NCBI GenBank assembly: GCA_016165875.1
Contig: JABBOT010000001.1
Span: forward strand, 37,813,011 to 37,877,010
Source of the DNA: Acanthopleura granulata
Lineage: Eukaryota > Mollusca > Polyplacophora > Chitonida > Chitonidae
Length of the DNA: 64,000 nt
Direction of reading: 5' to 3'
Part shown: piece after piece, positions 34,208-46,255 of the stretch
Layout: each line of letters starts with the position of its first letter
How positions within the stretch are numbered: the first letter of the stretch is position 1
Position numbers and translations under genes: made by a program
The notes under the pieces: generated by a model
The model's database searches: none
The model's input: the letters and a program-made list of their open reading frames with translations, nothing else
What the model was told of the DNA's origin: nothing

Positions 34208-34840
34208 ACCTTATCAGCTAAAACTCTTCCCAGTTTTACTTCCTTTCGCATTTGTCATATACTTTAAAGAAATGTGATACAAATGATATCATTGAGTGAC
34301 GGTTAATAGTCTGTATGCAATCTACATCTTAGCTCAAGTTGTTAACGTGAGGATTTTAAGTCCCTGTATCATGGCTAAGACCATGTATACAGCTGTCAAG
34401 TGCTACCTTTTTGTGGCTGACAATGTGATGTTTTGCGATCACTGAATTTTAAGTAATAGTCTGCTTGGACGTGGACACTACGACTTTTCTCTAGGTGTTA
34501 TTGTGGCGTTTTGAAGTCATGCCATGAAGGATAGCGAGCTTCATGTGTACCATGACTCAGCTCCAGCTTGGGATGTGACGTTTTGAAGTCACTGAATGAT
34601 AGATAGGCAACTTCCTGCATGTGTGATAAGACACCTATGATAAGATGAAGTCCCTGTTTTCACGTTAGGTCGTTGCCTGTTTACTACGACGCAGTCGGAG
34701 AAGACAATGCAGCATTTCGAAGTAATTGCTATAGCGGATTAGGATTATAGTTCAGAGTGACCATGATGACAGCGTTTTGAACGCCCTCTCAGCACACCCT
34801 TTACCACCTGAAACAAAAGATTTGTTCTCTCCTAACGGGT

Positions 34841-35023
34841 TAAAAACAGCTTTCCTTCGGCCGTACGTTGGTGGGCCTGCCAGCAGCCTGCGGATGGTTA
34901 TGGGTTTCCCACGGGTTCTGCCCAGATTCCTCCCATCCTAAGGCTGGGCGCCGTTGTATAAATGAAATATTCTTGAGTACGGCGCAAAAACACCAGTCAA
35001 ACAAAACAAATAAAAACAGCTTT
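34841..35023 (+). mobile_element. 5'-truncated Meta/V SINE with perfect 13-bp target duplication
   Basis: The SINE body (34854-35010) starts near GGCCGTACGTTGGTGGG and ends GTACGGCGCAAAAACACCAG plus an A-rich tail. TAAAAACAGCTTT flanks it at 34841-34853 and 35011-35023. Array A copies 1 (about 19955) and 3 (about 39762) have a single uninterrupted AAAAACCG-type site, so insertion postdates duplication. Confidence 0.9.
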
Positions 35024-35852
35024 ACCGCTGGGAGTAACATTCACATTTTGGCTGAAACCGAGTTCTTAGTTTCACGTCAGTTATGCAACATTAAGCTTCC
35101 ATCTGACAAGGTCTTTAAATGCCTGTGCACATGTGTAGCTTGACTGGGAATTTATTACGTTATCAAAATATTTGAAGTTGTTTACAGAATCTTTGAACAG
35201 TAATGAGTCAAGAGAAGTGAACTTTAGCCTAGGGCATTTTTAGCATTAAAGAACCATTCAAATACGAGCCAGACACAGGCTGAAATTGGCTGTGAAAAGA
35301 TTTTTTGCACCACTTGAGATTTGTATACTCGAAACACTCAAGACTTCACTAACAAATACATTGAGCTCTATAATGTGGCACTGGAGGAGAAAGCAGACAT
35401 TTTTTTAGATCAGCATCTTGTTGACGGTCTTGACAAAAAGACATCATCCGACTTGACAAATTAAATACAAAAATGTGGTCTCTGTCAAAGGATTACCTTT
35501 CACACCCACAATGCTAGCAGCAATCACTCATCAAAGGGCTCAACTAAGTTATCTCAACTGTCAAATCGTAGAAGTTTGCCTCACATCTGAGAGAGTCTGG
35601 ATCCGGACTGAGTGAATATTCGTTACACACCTCAAGTCTTCTGGTTATAAAATTACTGCTGATGGCTCCGAATGTTTTTTACCACCTTCGCTGATAATTT
35701 CGGATAATTCGTGACAAGTGATATGGTTGACCTCAACGTGGGACGATGTTGTCGGTGTGTCTGTGCTTAACCTAAATCTGCTTGGTATCCTTATACCCGT
35801 CAGTTATCTATCCCCAGTAGACCGTCCAGTCTGGTCCATGATAATGACCACA

Positions 35853-35885
35853 GTTAATTAGAGAAGTGTTGAGGTGCGCTTGTTT
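35853..35885. promoter_or_regulatory. Conserved TTAATTA block, copy 2
   Basis: AGTTAATTAGAGAAGTGTTG, then AGGTGCGCTTG; see 20812. Confidence 0.35.
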
Positions 35886-36841
35886 TTGACAACTCTCGCG
35901 CTATTCAGAATCATTCATCTAGAAGAGTAAGAAAAGCACCCTCCGTTGATGTTTCCAAAAAGTCTTCCACACACGCCCATCTTTATTACCAACATATCAT
36001 TACTGTTCCTTCACAGTTAGATCCAGGACGTGACCTACAATGTACTGTCGGCAGTTATTTAATGACAACGGAATATCTTCTTACGCTGACAGGTACGTAT
36101 AATTTCTTTTGAAAATCTCAAGTAGTTATTCTACTTAAGGAAATACAAATTGATTTTAAAGTGGTTAATGTACCGGTTCCATTGTTTTCAAATTCACACT
36201 GAAAGAAAAACAAAGAGCTAAAATTTGCAAAACGGGATTAATGTGTTTGTGACGGTAGCCTTGGCTATCTCTGGTTTTCTGCGTTGGCTACATAAGGTCT
36301 TAGTTACATTAATTTGGCGTTAAGGTTATGTACAGGAATCACATACATGTGACGCGGTGTTCCAGGCTCCCCATCAGTTTGGTATCCCAGGTGTTGTCTG
36401 TACCAACACGACCGTTGATGAGTCTGGTGCTAGATTAAAGTTAGTCAGACGTTTTATAATCTGGAGACAGGGTTTGTCAGGTTGCATGTCAGGGAGCATG
36501 CTGTCCAGGTAAGAGTTAAGAAAAATATCGTCTGACGAAGCTGCAGTTTGTTATACAGTGTGTGTTAAGACGACCTAATCGTCCATGAGGGATGTGTTCC
36601 GGAGGTTGTGACATGCGTAGTACACATTTGGTGAAGATAAATCTATACCTTGACAAGATTCATTTACTACTGAACAAATCCACACCTGGAGATGAAAAGC
36701 ACTACTTTATACAGGCCTAACTTCATGTTTCTGTGGATATGTCTATAAAGAATTTGCATAGAAAATCATGACACCAAAAATATCAGGTTTAAAATTTTTA
36801 CATTGACAAAACAAATTATGTATTTTTTCATGGGCCGTGTT

Positions 36842-37170
36842 AAATATATATGGTATACATTTCTTCATGGGCCGTCTTATATATATATATATGTATATGG
36901 AAAATGGTTTAGAGCTAATGTTGATCTCTTCTAAAATTGTATGGTCCTCCGTGACCGAGGAGGCTAGCTCGCCAGCGCGGTGTAATGATCCATGTGCCTC
37001 TCACCAATGCGATCACTGTGAATTCAAGTTCAGCTCCTGCTGGCTTCCTCTCCGGCCATGCGTAGGAGGGATCTACCCGGTTTCCCACCATCATAAATGC
37101 TTGCCGCCGTCGTATAAGTGAAATATTCTTGAGTAAAACACCAGTCATATAAATAAATAAATAAATCTAA
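36842..37170 (+). mobile_element. Meta/V-type SINE with extended 5' part, second copy
   Basis: Same extended head as 25715-26062. The core is partly deleted (AGGAGGGATCTACCCGG in place of the GGTCTGCCAGC region), and the tail is TAAATAAATAAATAAATC. A short duplicate of TTCATGGGCCGT lies just before it. Confidence 0.75.
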
Positions 37171-38149
37171 AATCGTATCTTAATGTTGATTACACCGTTT
37201 GCACTGTATACGGTGGGTGAGTGGGCGTATGCGTGGGTGGTTGAATAGATGGGTGAGTTTAGGTCGATTACTGGGAGTACCTGCTTGTTTAGGCATTACC
37301 TAAACAGTAAATGTGTAGCACATCGTGCAACGGTAATTTTAGAGTTCGGAACTAAAACTAGGCCTTCTCAGGCTAACAAATTTTCCCCATTTGATATGTG
37401 GAGTCCTTGACCTGCAGGGAGAACTCAATCACTGAACATGCAATTTTGGTGAAAGGTAACTTCATGTAACACTACATATAACTGAGTGTAGGCCTATATA
37501 TCGACCACTTTTTACCTCCAAAACATTAACCCGAAAACAATCATGGGCGTCAGAATAGAGTTCCGGGAGACATATCATCCCTGGCTACCGCAGAAGCTGA
37601 AAAGTTCTCGGCGGTGGTGCAAGGCGGGATAAGCCACTTAAGGTCAATGAACAAGTATCTGTAACTATGTCATCAGTACATATGCTTTTGTCACGCTATG
37701 TCACGCCCTTCCCTTGCTATTACGAAGAACCCTCCCGCCTCCACCACCACCTCAATAAAAGCCTCCTACCGTGCATTACGGGGGGATAATATACATCCTC
37801 ATGTCTGTAATATTATTTCCTCTGGGGGTAGACAAAAGGTCCACGCCACTTCATGGACAAGGAGATGACATCTCGTACACTGAAAATATTCCTTGTTTAT
37901 ACATATTACAATCATCACAGTTCGTCTTAACTAGGGCATCTTTTTCTTCCATGATTCCTTTTGATAACCTTTGGTTCGCTGACCTGAATATCACTGCCTC
38001 TATACACAACAGTTTTTTCACGATTTTAACGCCTTATGCACGCCATCGAGCGCAACAGATGGATAACTCACGCCACCATGAAAGCTTCTCCTTCTGCGCA
38101 GGATGATATTTTATCAATACAGATATGAGGCAAAGGTATTTCATGTGGC

Positions 38150-38250
38150 TTTATTACAGGGATACGTGTGTTTAAGGTTGCAAAATTAATGTTGATAAAC
38201 ACTTTAGAGCTGCAAACATTATGCCTACCAGTGGTTAGGTACAACAGCGA
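38150..38250 (+). repeat. TGTTGATCA minisatellite, contracted copy
   Basis: Only two or three units remain (TTGCAAAATTAATGTTGATA, GCTGCAAACATTATG), against roughly ten in copies 2 and 4. Confidence 0.5.
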
Positions 38251-38744
38251 GGTGGATCACATTTTGTTGAATTCCAGGTAACAGTGTGTGTGTTTTTACA
38301 TTCACAAGCATAATGTCCTTCGGAACATGGGCGTGGCATTTTGATATTTTGAAGAGGAGGATTTCCAGAGAAGTGAAGTCGAGGATTTTCCGGACATATA
38401 CGATCAGAGTTTCTTTTCCGTAGTTGCTGTTACGCCAGAGACTGTTTGGTACATTATTAAAATCCTCTTGGAGGGAGTCGTCCTGTCATTTCTATGAGCT
38501 TCTGTGATAATCTCGTCATAAGCCAAGAGCTGTCTGGGCTTTTGGAGGAGGGAATTTAAGCTAGATATTGTGTACAAATTTCAAATTTCATACACCTATA
38601 TTGATGCACATTGAGACAAGTTAATTATGTCAAAGACATCTGTAACAGCTCCCGTCGTGAACTTCGCTTTCTATAAATATGTCAGTCTGTTTATTTAACA
38701 TGGACGATTAGTGGTGAGAGCGCCCCACAACGAGCCACATATGA

Positions 38745-38968
38745 TAAATTTGGTTCAAGTCCGGGTTGGATCATACCAAAGACTTTAAAAACGGTGTCTT
38801 CGGAATGATGTTCCAGTGTCGGCAGCACTTTGACGGCATGGACAAGGCCTGCCACAAGAAGACACAGTTTATATGCATACTTAGGTCTCCTCGTCATCAT
38901 ATGCCTGAAACATTGTTAAGTACGACGTTAAACCCCAAATCACTTACTCACTCATTTCTGTGGTGTTA
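38745..38968 (+). mobile_element. tRNA-derived SINE, second family, copy-3 specific
   Basis: B-box-like GGTTCAAGTCCGG (about 38753), body, then CGTCATCATATGCCTGAAAC, TTGTTAAGTACGACGTTAAA and a CACTTACTCACTCA tail. Copy 4 (about 43320) lacks it. Confidence 0.65.
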
Positions 38969-39481
38969 CATGCGATACGGAATCTTTACGAACAACACAA
39001 AGCTGTCACATTACATGGTGTCATTCCCTTTTGGACACGAGGTTGTGTTTCCGGCATTTTCCATAAAACATGATCACATCTTTAGAATGTCAGTACAATA
39101 TTTTGTTCCTTATATTTACGTGCACTTGTGCTTTTGGGCAGGTGATTGTTCATTGCGGAATCATTGTTGAGTATATGCGTCTGCATGGCGCGACTATTCG
39201 CCAGAGGCGGCCGCATACCATATGAGTGTGCACGTGGCATTGTGATGTCTCTGACTCCACCAGATCTTACCGGTACCAGAAGGGAAGAGGGAGAGTATGC
39301 TCGGCGGAGAGTACACACGCCCATGCCGTCTGCACTAAGGCTCATTATTACCATATCTCCAGCAGTGTACATCGTTATACAGGCTGCTGATGCCTGAGAC
39401 CCGTGCGGAGTTCAGGGTGGGAGGGATTAAGGATCATTGGAGGCTTATAGTAGTGACGGGAAGGTCGGGGGTAGAATTCCT

Positions 39482-39577
39482 GACCACCATAATTCTGGTG
39501 GTCGACCTCCGCTCTGGACAGTAATAATCTGACTACTAACACCTGGCTAATGAGGATAACATAATTAACCAAGTCAC
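39482..39577. promoter_or_regulatory. Conserved palindrome plus TAAT-rich block, copy 4
   Basis: GACCACCATAATTCTGGTGG then TC: an almost perfect palindrome, followed by ACACCTGGCTAATGAGGATA and ATAATTAACCAAG. Confidence 0.4.
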
Positions 39578-40552
39578 ACGTTATTAGCTAAAACTCTATT
39601 CGATATACTGCCGCGTTGGACATACACTTTCATCACATCACGGAGAATAGTCTGGGCTGTGATAATAGTTCTAGCTGATAGTGGCCAGAACTTAGTTAGC
39701 GCCCTCTGAGTATACCGTTTACTTCCAAGAACCAAAGATTTATTCTTTCCCAAGTGAACAAAAACCGTTCCCACCTGGAGCGACATTCACATTTTAAGTT
39801 TAACACTCAGTTCTCGGTGCTACTTCATTAACGCTTATTAGACCACCACATGACAAGGGCTATGCATATATGTCGATTGACCCGCTCTTCATTAGGTTAT
39901 CAAAATATTTGATGTCTTTGCACAATAATCTGTCAAAGAGAAACAAACTTTAGCTTAAGGCTTTTACGGGCTTAAAACGATTTAAGTAAGAGAGTGTCAC
40001 AAAGTCACTTGAGATTCGCATCCTCAGATTGCTTAACATGTAGTTGACCAATACTCATTTCCCGACAATGTGGGAGTGGAGGAGAAAGCAAACATTTTCT
40101 TGATTTGTACCTTGTAAATCGTCTTGACAATGACACATCATTCGAGTCGTCCAATTAAATATGAAATATGTGGTGTGCATCAAAAACAGGGGCAAACTAG
40201 CTTGTACATCACAATGTTGGTAGAGATCAGTCATAAAAGGGGTGGACTAAGTTGTCAAATGAAAATCGTAGAAGTTTGTCTCACATCTCCGTAAAGAGAG
40301 TATGGAGGTGGACTGAGTGAATCTTCTTTATACACCTCAGGGCTTCTGGTTATAAATTTATTTGCTTATGGTCCAGCATGGATTGTACCGTCTTCGCTGT
40401 TAATTTCGGATAAGTCGTGAAAGGTGATACAGACACTCCTGACCTCAACGCGGATCGATGGCGTAGGTGTGTCTGTACTTACCTAACCCTGGTCGGCATC
40501 CTTATCCCAGTAGAGCCAGTGCTCTATTCATAGTGGGTCGTTAATGACATTG

Positions 40553-40586
40553 GTTAATTAGAGAAGTGTTGAGATGAGCTTGTTCT
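40553..40586. promoter_or_regulatory. Conserved TTAATTA block, copy 3
   Basis: GGTTAATTAGAGAAGTGTTG then AGATGAGCTTG. Confidence 0.35.
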
Positions 40587-40812
40587 TTTCTACATGGTTT
40601 GTTCTCGATTTATCTGAAACTATTCATTTAAAGGAATCAGAAAAGCATCCACTATGTTAAGCTTTCCAAACAGTCTTTCACGCTGACCCTGGGTAATTAA
40701 CAAAGTACCACAGCAGTTCACTGGCTACCAAATGACTTCCAAAATCTCCAATAACTACTTGAACTAAGTCTTTTTGTTAGGAATGCAAAAAGGAGTTCAC
40801 CCCCCTACCCCG

Positions 40813-40813
<1 letters not shown>

Positions 40814-40860
<47 letters not shown>
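40814..40860. repeat. Microsatellite (CA)n
   Basis: About 23 uninterrupted CA units, found only in copy 3. Confidence 0.95.
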
Positions 40861-40863
<3 letters not shown>

Positions 40864-41464
40864 TAGTTAAGAGTAAGCCATGATATAAACAGACAGTTCC
40901 TCGTCATTTAATAACTTGGGAAATTTGCCCACTTGAAAAAATATTCATAGAAAATTATATAATTCTATTGCCACATCGTACGTGTAAGGCTGGATTTTAG
41001 TGTACTTGCAACAGCAGATACAAAACAATATTCTCCCTTAGATTATACGGGGAGCAATGCGTCTGTGACAGTAGCCTTGGGTGTCTCTGATTTCAGACAT
41101 TAACTACCATTACGTCTTTGCGGCAATTACTTTTTGTGGGTGTGACAGTGGGCGCCAGAGAAGATGGCCACAAAAATGACATGTCGTTCATGAGAAAATT
41201 CTTTGTCGGGTTATATTATAATCATCACAGTTCATCTTAACGGGGGCATCTATTTCTCTCATGTTTCAATTTGGTAATCTTTGGTTCGCTGTCCTAAATG
41301 TCACTGTGCCCTGTAAATAGCTGTATTTTTTCACGATTTTAGCGCGTCATGCACGCTATTGAGCCCAGCAATCGGATAAATCCCGCCATCACGAAGGCCC
41401 CCCGTTCTGCGCAGCACGATATTTTGTCAACACATTTACAAGCCATTGTTCAGCCACGTGGATT

Positions 41465-41860
41465 TATTAAAAGGGTGGAAAAATAATGCTGATCAGCGTA
41501 AAGGTTATAAGGCTATAAAAACAATGTTGATCTGCACGCAAGATTTAGAGAATTGCTGCTATATGTTGATCAACACGTCTAAATGTTTAAATTGCAAATA
41601 GAATGTTGATCAACGCGCATATGCTGTAGGGTTGCAAAAGTAATGTTTATAAGTACATGGAATGCAAAATTAAGTGATAGAGATGTAAAGAACAGGTAAT
41701 GTCAACAAGTTTCTGCTTAGGGTTTCCAAATTTAATGTTGATCTGTATGCTCTGTAGAATTTCCAAATACAATATTGATCAACAACTATATCATAGAGTT
41801 GCAAATATAATGTTTACCATCAGTAAGATCAACGAGTTGTGTATATCATGGTGGTTTGCA
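41465..41860 (+). repeat. ~40-bp TGTTGATCA minisatellite, copy 4
   Basis: About nine units. The clearest contain the perfect palindrome TGTTGATCAACA or close forms (near 41565, 41605 and 41775), separated by AGGGTTGCAAAAGT-type pieces. Confidence 0.65.
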
Positions 41861-42467
41861 GGTATTCTATACAGCACGTAACATCCTGCAGGATGTGAAG
41901 GTAATGACTGTACAACACCGACGTGGATCATACTTAGTTGAATTCTCGGTAACTGTATCTGTTTCTTGTTTTCACAAGCATAGTAGCCCTTGAAACATTG
42001 ATATGACATTTTGAAGAGGAGGATTTCCAGAGAAATAAAATCAAGAATTTTCCATACAAATACGATCAGTGTTTTTTTTCAGTGTTTGCAGTTACGCCAT
42101 TGACTCTGGAGTGCATTATTAGAATCATTTTAGAAGAAATCGCCGTGTCATTTATATGGGCTACTGTGACCAAGTCGTCACATGCCGAGAACTCTTTGAG
42201 CTGTTCGAGGCGGGAATCTAACCCAGATATTGAGTATAAATTTCAAATTCCATACACCTATATTGATGCACATTGAAAAAGTAACACATGTCAAAGACAC
42301 CTTTAAAAACTCTCGCCATGAACTGTTGTAAATGACTGATTGATTGACACATTGATTAACATTCGTGCTGACACGTATTGCTGGATTCGAATCTCACCCG
42401 AATAATTAAAAACGTGCGAGCAGGTAGATTTGATTTGTAGACCAAAGATTTCATATTAAAAAGCATT

Positions 42468-42630
42468 GTTCGGTCGTATGTGGGAGAGTCTGCCAGATGA
42501 TGTTTCCCCGGGTTTTGCCTGGTTTCCTCCCAATAGGCATAATGCTGATCGCTATCGTATAAGTGACATAGTCTTAATTGATTATGGCGTTAAGCACCAA
42601 TTAAATAGATAAAAAATAAATAAATAAACC
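42468..42630 (+). mobile_element. Meta/V-type SINE fragment
   Basis: GGTCGTATGTGGGAGAGTCT, CCAATAGGCATAATGCTGAT, TATGGCGTTAAGCACCAATT, then an AAATAAATAAATAAA tail. Part of the core is deleted and there is no head. Confidence 0.75.
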
Positions 42631-44487
42631 AAAACGTTGTTTTCCTGTTGTGAAACGAGAGAAACGAAACAATACAACGTTTTCTTCATTGAATGATTTG
42701 ACTGTGCCATCTGGACCTGGCCAATCAAATGCAGCATGGTGCAGTTGAAAAGGTCAAATTACTGAACATATGTTCCGAGTATCATGAAGCGGTCTGAAGG
42801 CTTTGTCTTAACTTCAAAAGTTTACAGCGCTGGAACTGTGACTTACCTTAAGAATTTTTATTTTAATACTTCAGTTTTATCTAAGACTTTAGAGGTTAAA
42901 AGGATGACATTTTTGTTTAAGTTCAAATATAAGCTTAGGAATAATACGGCAACATAAAGGTAAGTCTGACTTAAGTCTAAAGCAGCATCAGAATCATGTG
43001 GTCTGAAGTGATGCTGCAAAAGGGTTCATTATATGGGGAATATGGCCGTATAAAATACTGGATTTCTATTTTTGGATGGTAAGTACCTAGGGTGTCAATT
43101 TTAGAGCTTTGTCTGTGAGTGCGTGTTAACCTGATAGACGGACCTCTCGGTCACCTTGGTGCAGTTCAGAGTTCATGCCCTTCACTGGATACCTATATAC
43201 AGTTTCTAGTAACTCCATAAACAATGAAACAGCGCATGGGTGGTAACCTGCATGAGTTTGTGTCTTTAAAATGGTTGATTATTGAAGAGGGCGCCTCACA
43301 ACGTACCATTTGTGAAATTACTACTTATAAAAATGTGCGTATCTGAGCATTCTCCACTTAAAAACGTCATCGCCATTGATTCCGGGGTCTTCTCCAACAC
43401 AGACTAGATTCCGAAGTTTAGTCCACAGTACATTCTATGGGTTTGGAGGAAAGGGGTGTTATTCTTTACAGAGATTCTAAGTTTCAATCAATTTGACCCA
43501 CGTATACTAAACTCAATGCTGGAAGCTGCAACCTGCAAGGAAAAATATCGTGAATGGCCAAGATCATATTGTATACAGGAACTCAAGGAGTCTGTAAGAG
43601 AAGGATCAAGTACACTGTGTACCGCCTACAACCAATGGTTTATACTTTCCAAAATGAATGAAAAACGTTATTATCTTGGAAGCAAAATTCACATTTTGAC
43701 TCTGAAACCACATTATTTGTGTTACTTAAGTTACGCCCATAAATATTCCACTTGACAAGGGCTGGGTACTTTAACCGTCCGTGCGCATGTCTGTTTGACT
43801 GGGACTTTATTAGGTTCTGGAAACATTTGAAGTTGTTTTTTGAGACATTGAATAGTAATCTGTCAAGAGAAATCAACCTTAGCCTGGAAATTTTAGAGCC
43901 TTAAAAACAACTTAAGTAGAAGACCGACAGAGAGTCAAATAAGTTGTGAAAAGATATTTTGTAACACTTGAGATTTCTATCCTTGGACGGCTCAAGATTT
44001 GCTCGACAAATACATTGTGCTCGACAATGTAGGAGTGAAGGAGAAAGCAAGCAGTTTCATGATTATAGATATTCTTGTCAAAGAAAAATAACTTTAGTTA
44101 TTTTAAAGACATGGGAAAATTAACCTTCACACTCACAGTACTGTTAGAAATCGCTCATCAAAGGGTTTAACTAAGTTATCCGCAATTTCAAGTCGTAGAA
44201 ATTTGTAGCACATCTCTTTAAAGAGTCTGGATCTGCAATGAGTGAATCTTCGTTATACACCTCAGGGCTTCTGGTTATAAAATTACTGCTGACAACTCCA
44301 CATGGTTTTTACCAACTTCTCTGATAATTTGGGATAATTCGTGACAAATGATATGGGCACTGTTGGCCTCAACGTGGAACGACGGCGTCGGTGTGTCTGT
44401 GCTTAACCTAATCCAGTTCGGCATTCTTATCCCTGCAACTGCTCTCTCCCCAGCATGATCGTTCAGTCTGGTTCATGTTAATGATCT

Positions 44488-44521
44488 CAGTTAATTAGAG
44501 ACGTGTTGAGGTGAGCTTGTT
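44488..44521. promoter_or_regulatory. Conserved TTAATTA block, copy 4
   Basis: AGTTAATTAGAGACGTGTTG then AGGTGAGCTTG. Confidence 0.35.
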
Positions 44522-45252
44522 TTGTACAAGGTTTGCTTTTGCGCCCTGTGGAACCAGTCATTTGGAGGACATCCACGATGTTAAGTTTCCGAAAAATCTT
44601 TTCTACTGGCCCACAGGATCATTGCTGTTCCAGTTGGCAGTTCGAATTAAATAGTGATATATAATGGACTGTTGCCCGTTGTTTAAGCACTGGGGGCATT
44701 TTACAGTGTTCCAGGATAGATCAGATCAGATTTACCCCCAGTATGGTACCCCAGGTATCTTCTATCTGCCAGCACGACCATTCATCTGTCTGGTGTGAGA
44801 TTAAATTCAGTCGGATGTTATATAATGTTGAAACAAAGTTAATCGGGTGTCCCATCAGAACAGTTAGTCCGAGTGAAAATTTACAATAGCATCGTCTAAG
44901 GAAGCTGTCATTTGTTGTACAGCCTGTGTTACGACCTAATCGAGCAGGAGAGCTGAGTTTGATGGTAACTGCACGATGACCGTGGCAAGGCTAAATCTAT
45001 AGCCGCCTTGGTCAGTTATGGATGAACCAGACAGGTGTTGTCAATAATCTGGCTTTCTGGTTGCAGTTCCTGCAATGCTGAAGAAAAGCATCAAATTTCG
45101 ATGAAGGGGACTGTAAAGCTGGGGGTGCACAGAAAACTATGATCCTCAAAACATGACATTTAATCATTGTTAATTATCTGATTTAATCATCAGAGAGTAC
45201 AAGTGTATTTTTCTTATTCGATTGTGGTCATCCTTCTTATAAGGGTACCACT

Positions 45253-45975
45253 ATCGGAGAGGAAAAATGATACAAATTGCTTGTTCAACTCTAAGACAGC
45301 GATAGGTCTTACACAAGATGAAACAAAGAAACACGAAGACAATACATAATATTTGAACAAAATAGACAAATAATACAACTGACAATAATATTACAAAAAC
45401 ATATGGTTTCTTACTGATGGTAGCGTCCAAATCCGAATAGAATATTCCGGCATCCAAAGGAAAGAAAGTCCACGTAAATATAGAATCCACAGTTCATGGA
45501 ATTTCTCGAATCGAAGGATGACACTCCTGTAAGTGACAAACAGCAATGGGCATGGTACTGAGATGAAATGTGCGTAATCGCACAAAGAGACAATGAGCGA
45601 TACAACATCCGAAGGAATGTCTCAAACAAAATAGAAAGTGGTGAAACACAAGCTTACAAAGTGCTACGTATGGGAAAAAAGAGTACAAACTGACGTTTGT
45701 CCAACGCACGAAAGCCGATACCTGCAAATCCCACAAAATCCTCCTTAGTGAAAGGGAGTAAATTTGACTGCTGTCAAATGAACTTTAGTAAAAGACTGCG
45801 AGCTTTGCAACTTCGCCGCTTATATTTATAGACTAACGTGAAGAAAATTATGGACGGTTTGATCGCAAACATGTTTACAACACAGATAAATCTTTCCAGA
45901 ATATACGCTCTATGCACAATGAGACGAAATTCATACACACAGAAGCCTCGAGAGCTCGCCACTTCTTTTATCGTA
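45253..45975 (-). mobile_element. LTR-like element, diverged copy with lost ends
   Basis: About 75 percent similar to the element at 59545-60550 (for example CGTTACACAAGATCAAACAA there against CTTACACAAGATGAAACAA here). It keeps a TATA-box-like TCTATAAATA on the minus strand (45823-45831). A 79-codon minus-strand frame (45251-45490) looks membrane-spanning, but the partner does not keep it. The terminal sequences of the better copy are not found here. Confidence 0.6.
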
Positions 45976-46049
45976 AAACTAACTTTGGTTTCATTTAAAA
46001 GCGCCATTTAGAAACAATCACGTCATCTGTGTAGTCCTGGATGGCGAAT

Positions 46050-46255
46050 GTCGGAGGATAAATGAGTGGGTCGGGTGTTGGTTGTATCTGTTTGCATTTG
46101 CCGGGACGCTATAAATTGTACAAATGCAAACCATTGAATTTAGAGTTAAGAACAAAAACAATACCTTTTCCGGCTAACAGATTTTCCACACTTGTTAGGT
46201 ACAGTTCTTCACCTACAAAGAAATCTTACTGGAGATTCAGTATTGGTGACTGGTG
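46050..46255 (+). repeat. Array A module t, second copy
   Basis: Matches 37260-37430 (AATTTAGAGTT..GAACAAAA, CGGCTAACAGATTTTCC). The sequence right of it does not follow copy 3. Confidence 0.6.

Larger units (their letters stand above)
25200..36800 (+). repeat. Array A, copy 2 (long tandem unit)
   Basis: Second full-length copy of the long unit, offset from copy 1 by about 14-16 kb depending on insertions. It carries its own insertions: a SINE with extended head (25715-26062), a MITE (29365-29688) and a SINE with perfect target duplication (34854-35010). The right end (36000-36800) continues into a module also present at 40660-41140 and 44580-45130. Confidence 0.85.
37180..41140 (+). repeat. 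Array A, copy 3 (shortened unit)
   Basis: Begins with a module also present at 46050-46255 (CAGGCTAACAAATTTTCCCC), then follows copy 1 from about 17300 to 20950: 37680-38110, 38150-38520, 39170-39580, 39650-39900, 40020-40620. It lacks everything corresponding to 9.4-17.2 kb. Confidence 0.85.
41150..45130 (+). repeat. Array A, copy 4 (shortened unit)
   Basis: Follows copy 3 with offset of about 3.4-3.9 kb: 41180/37860 (GACATGTCGTTCATGAGAAA-type), 42060/38400, 43880/39950, 44230/40310, 44750/36390 (GGTACCCCAGGT). The palindrome block is missing here. Confidence 0.8.

Noticed and set aside
39146..39397. Frames at 39146-39397 and 33845-34039 sharing RLIIT.....V.IVI.AAD
   Set aside because: Third-base differences are slightly in excess near the end, but an indel shifts the frame upstream, the ends differ and copy 1 has further indels. 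Too weak for a gene.
40814..40860. CA run and the short repeats considered as a CRISPR-like array
   Set aside because: Plain dinucleotide repeat in an animal genome; no repeat-spacer structure anywhere in the window.
45251..45490. Membrane-like 79-codon minus-strand frame (KKPYVFVILLSVVLFVYFVQ...)
   Set aside because: The equivalent part of the related element at 59560-59780 is not open in the same frame. T-rich DNA read on this strand easily gives a hydrophobic peptide.
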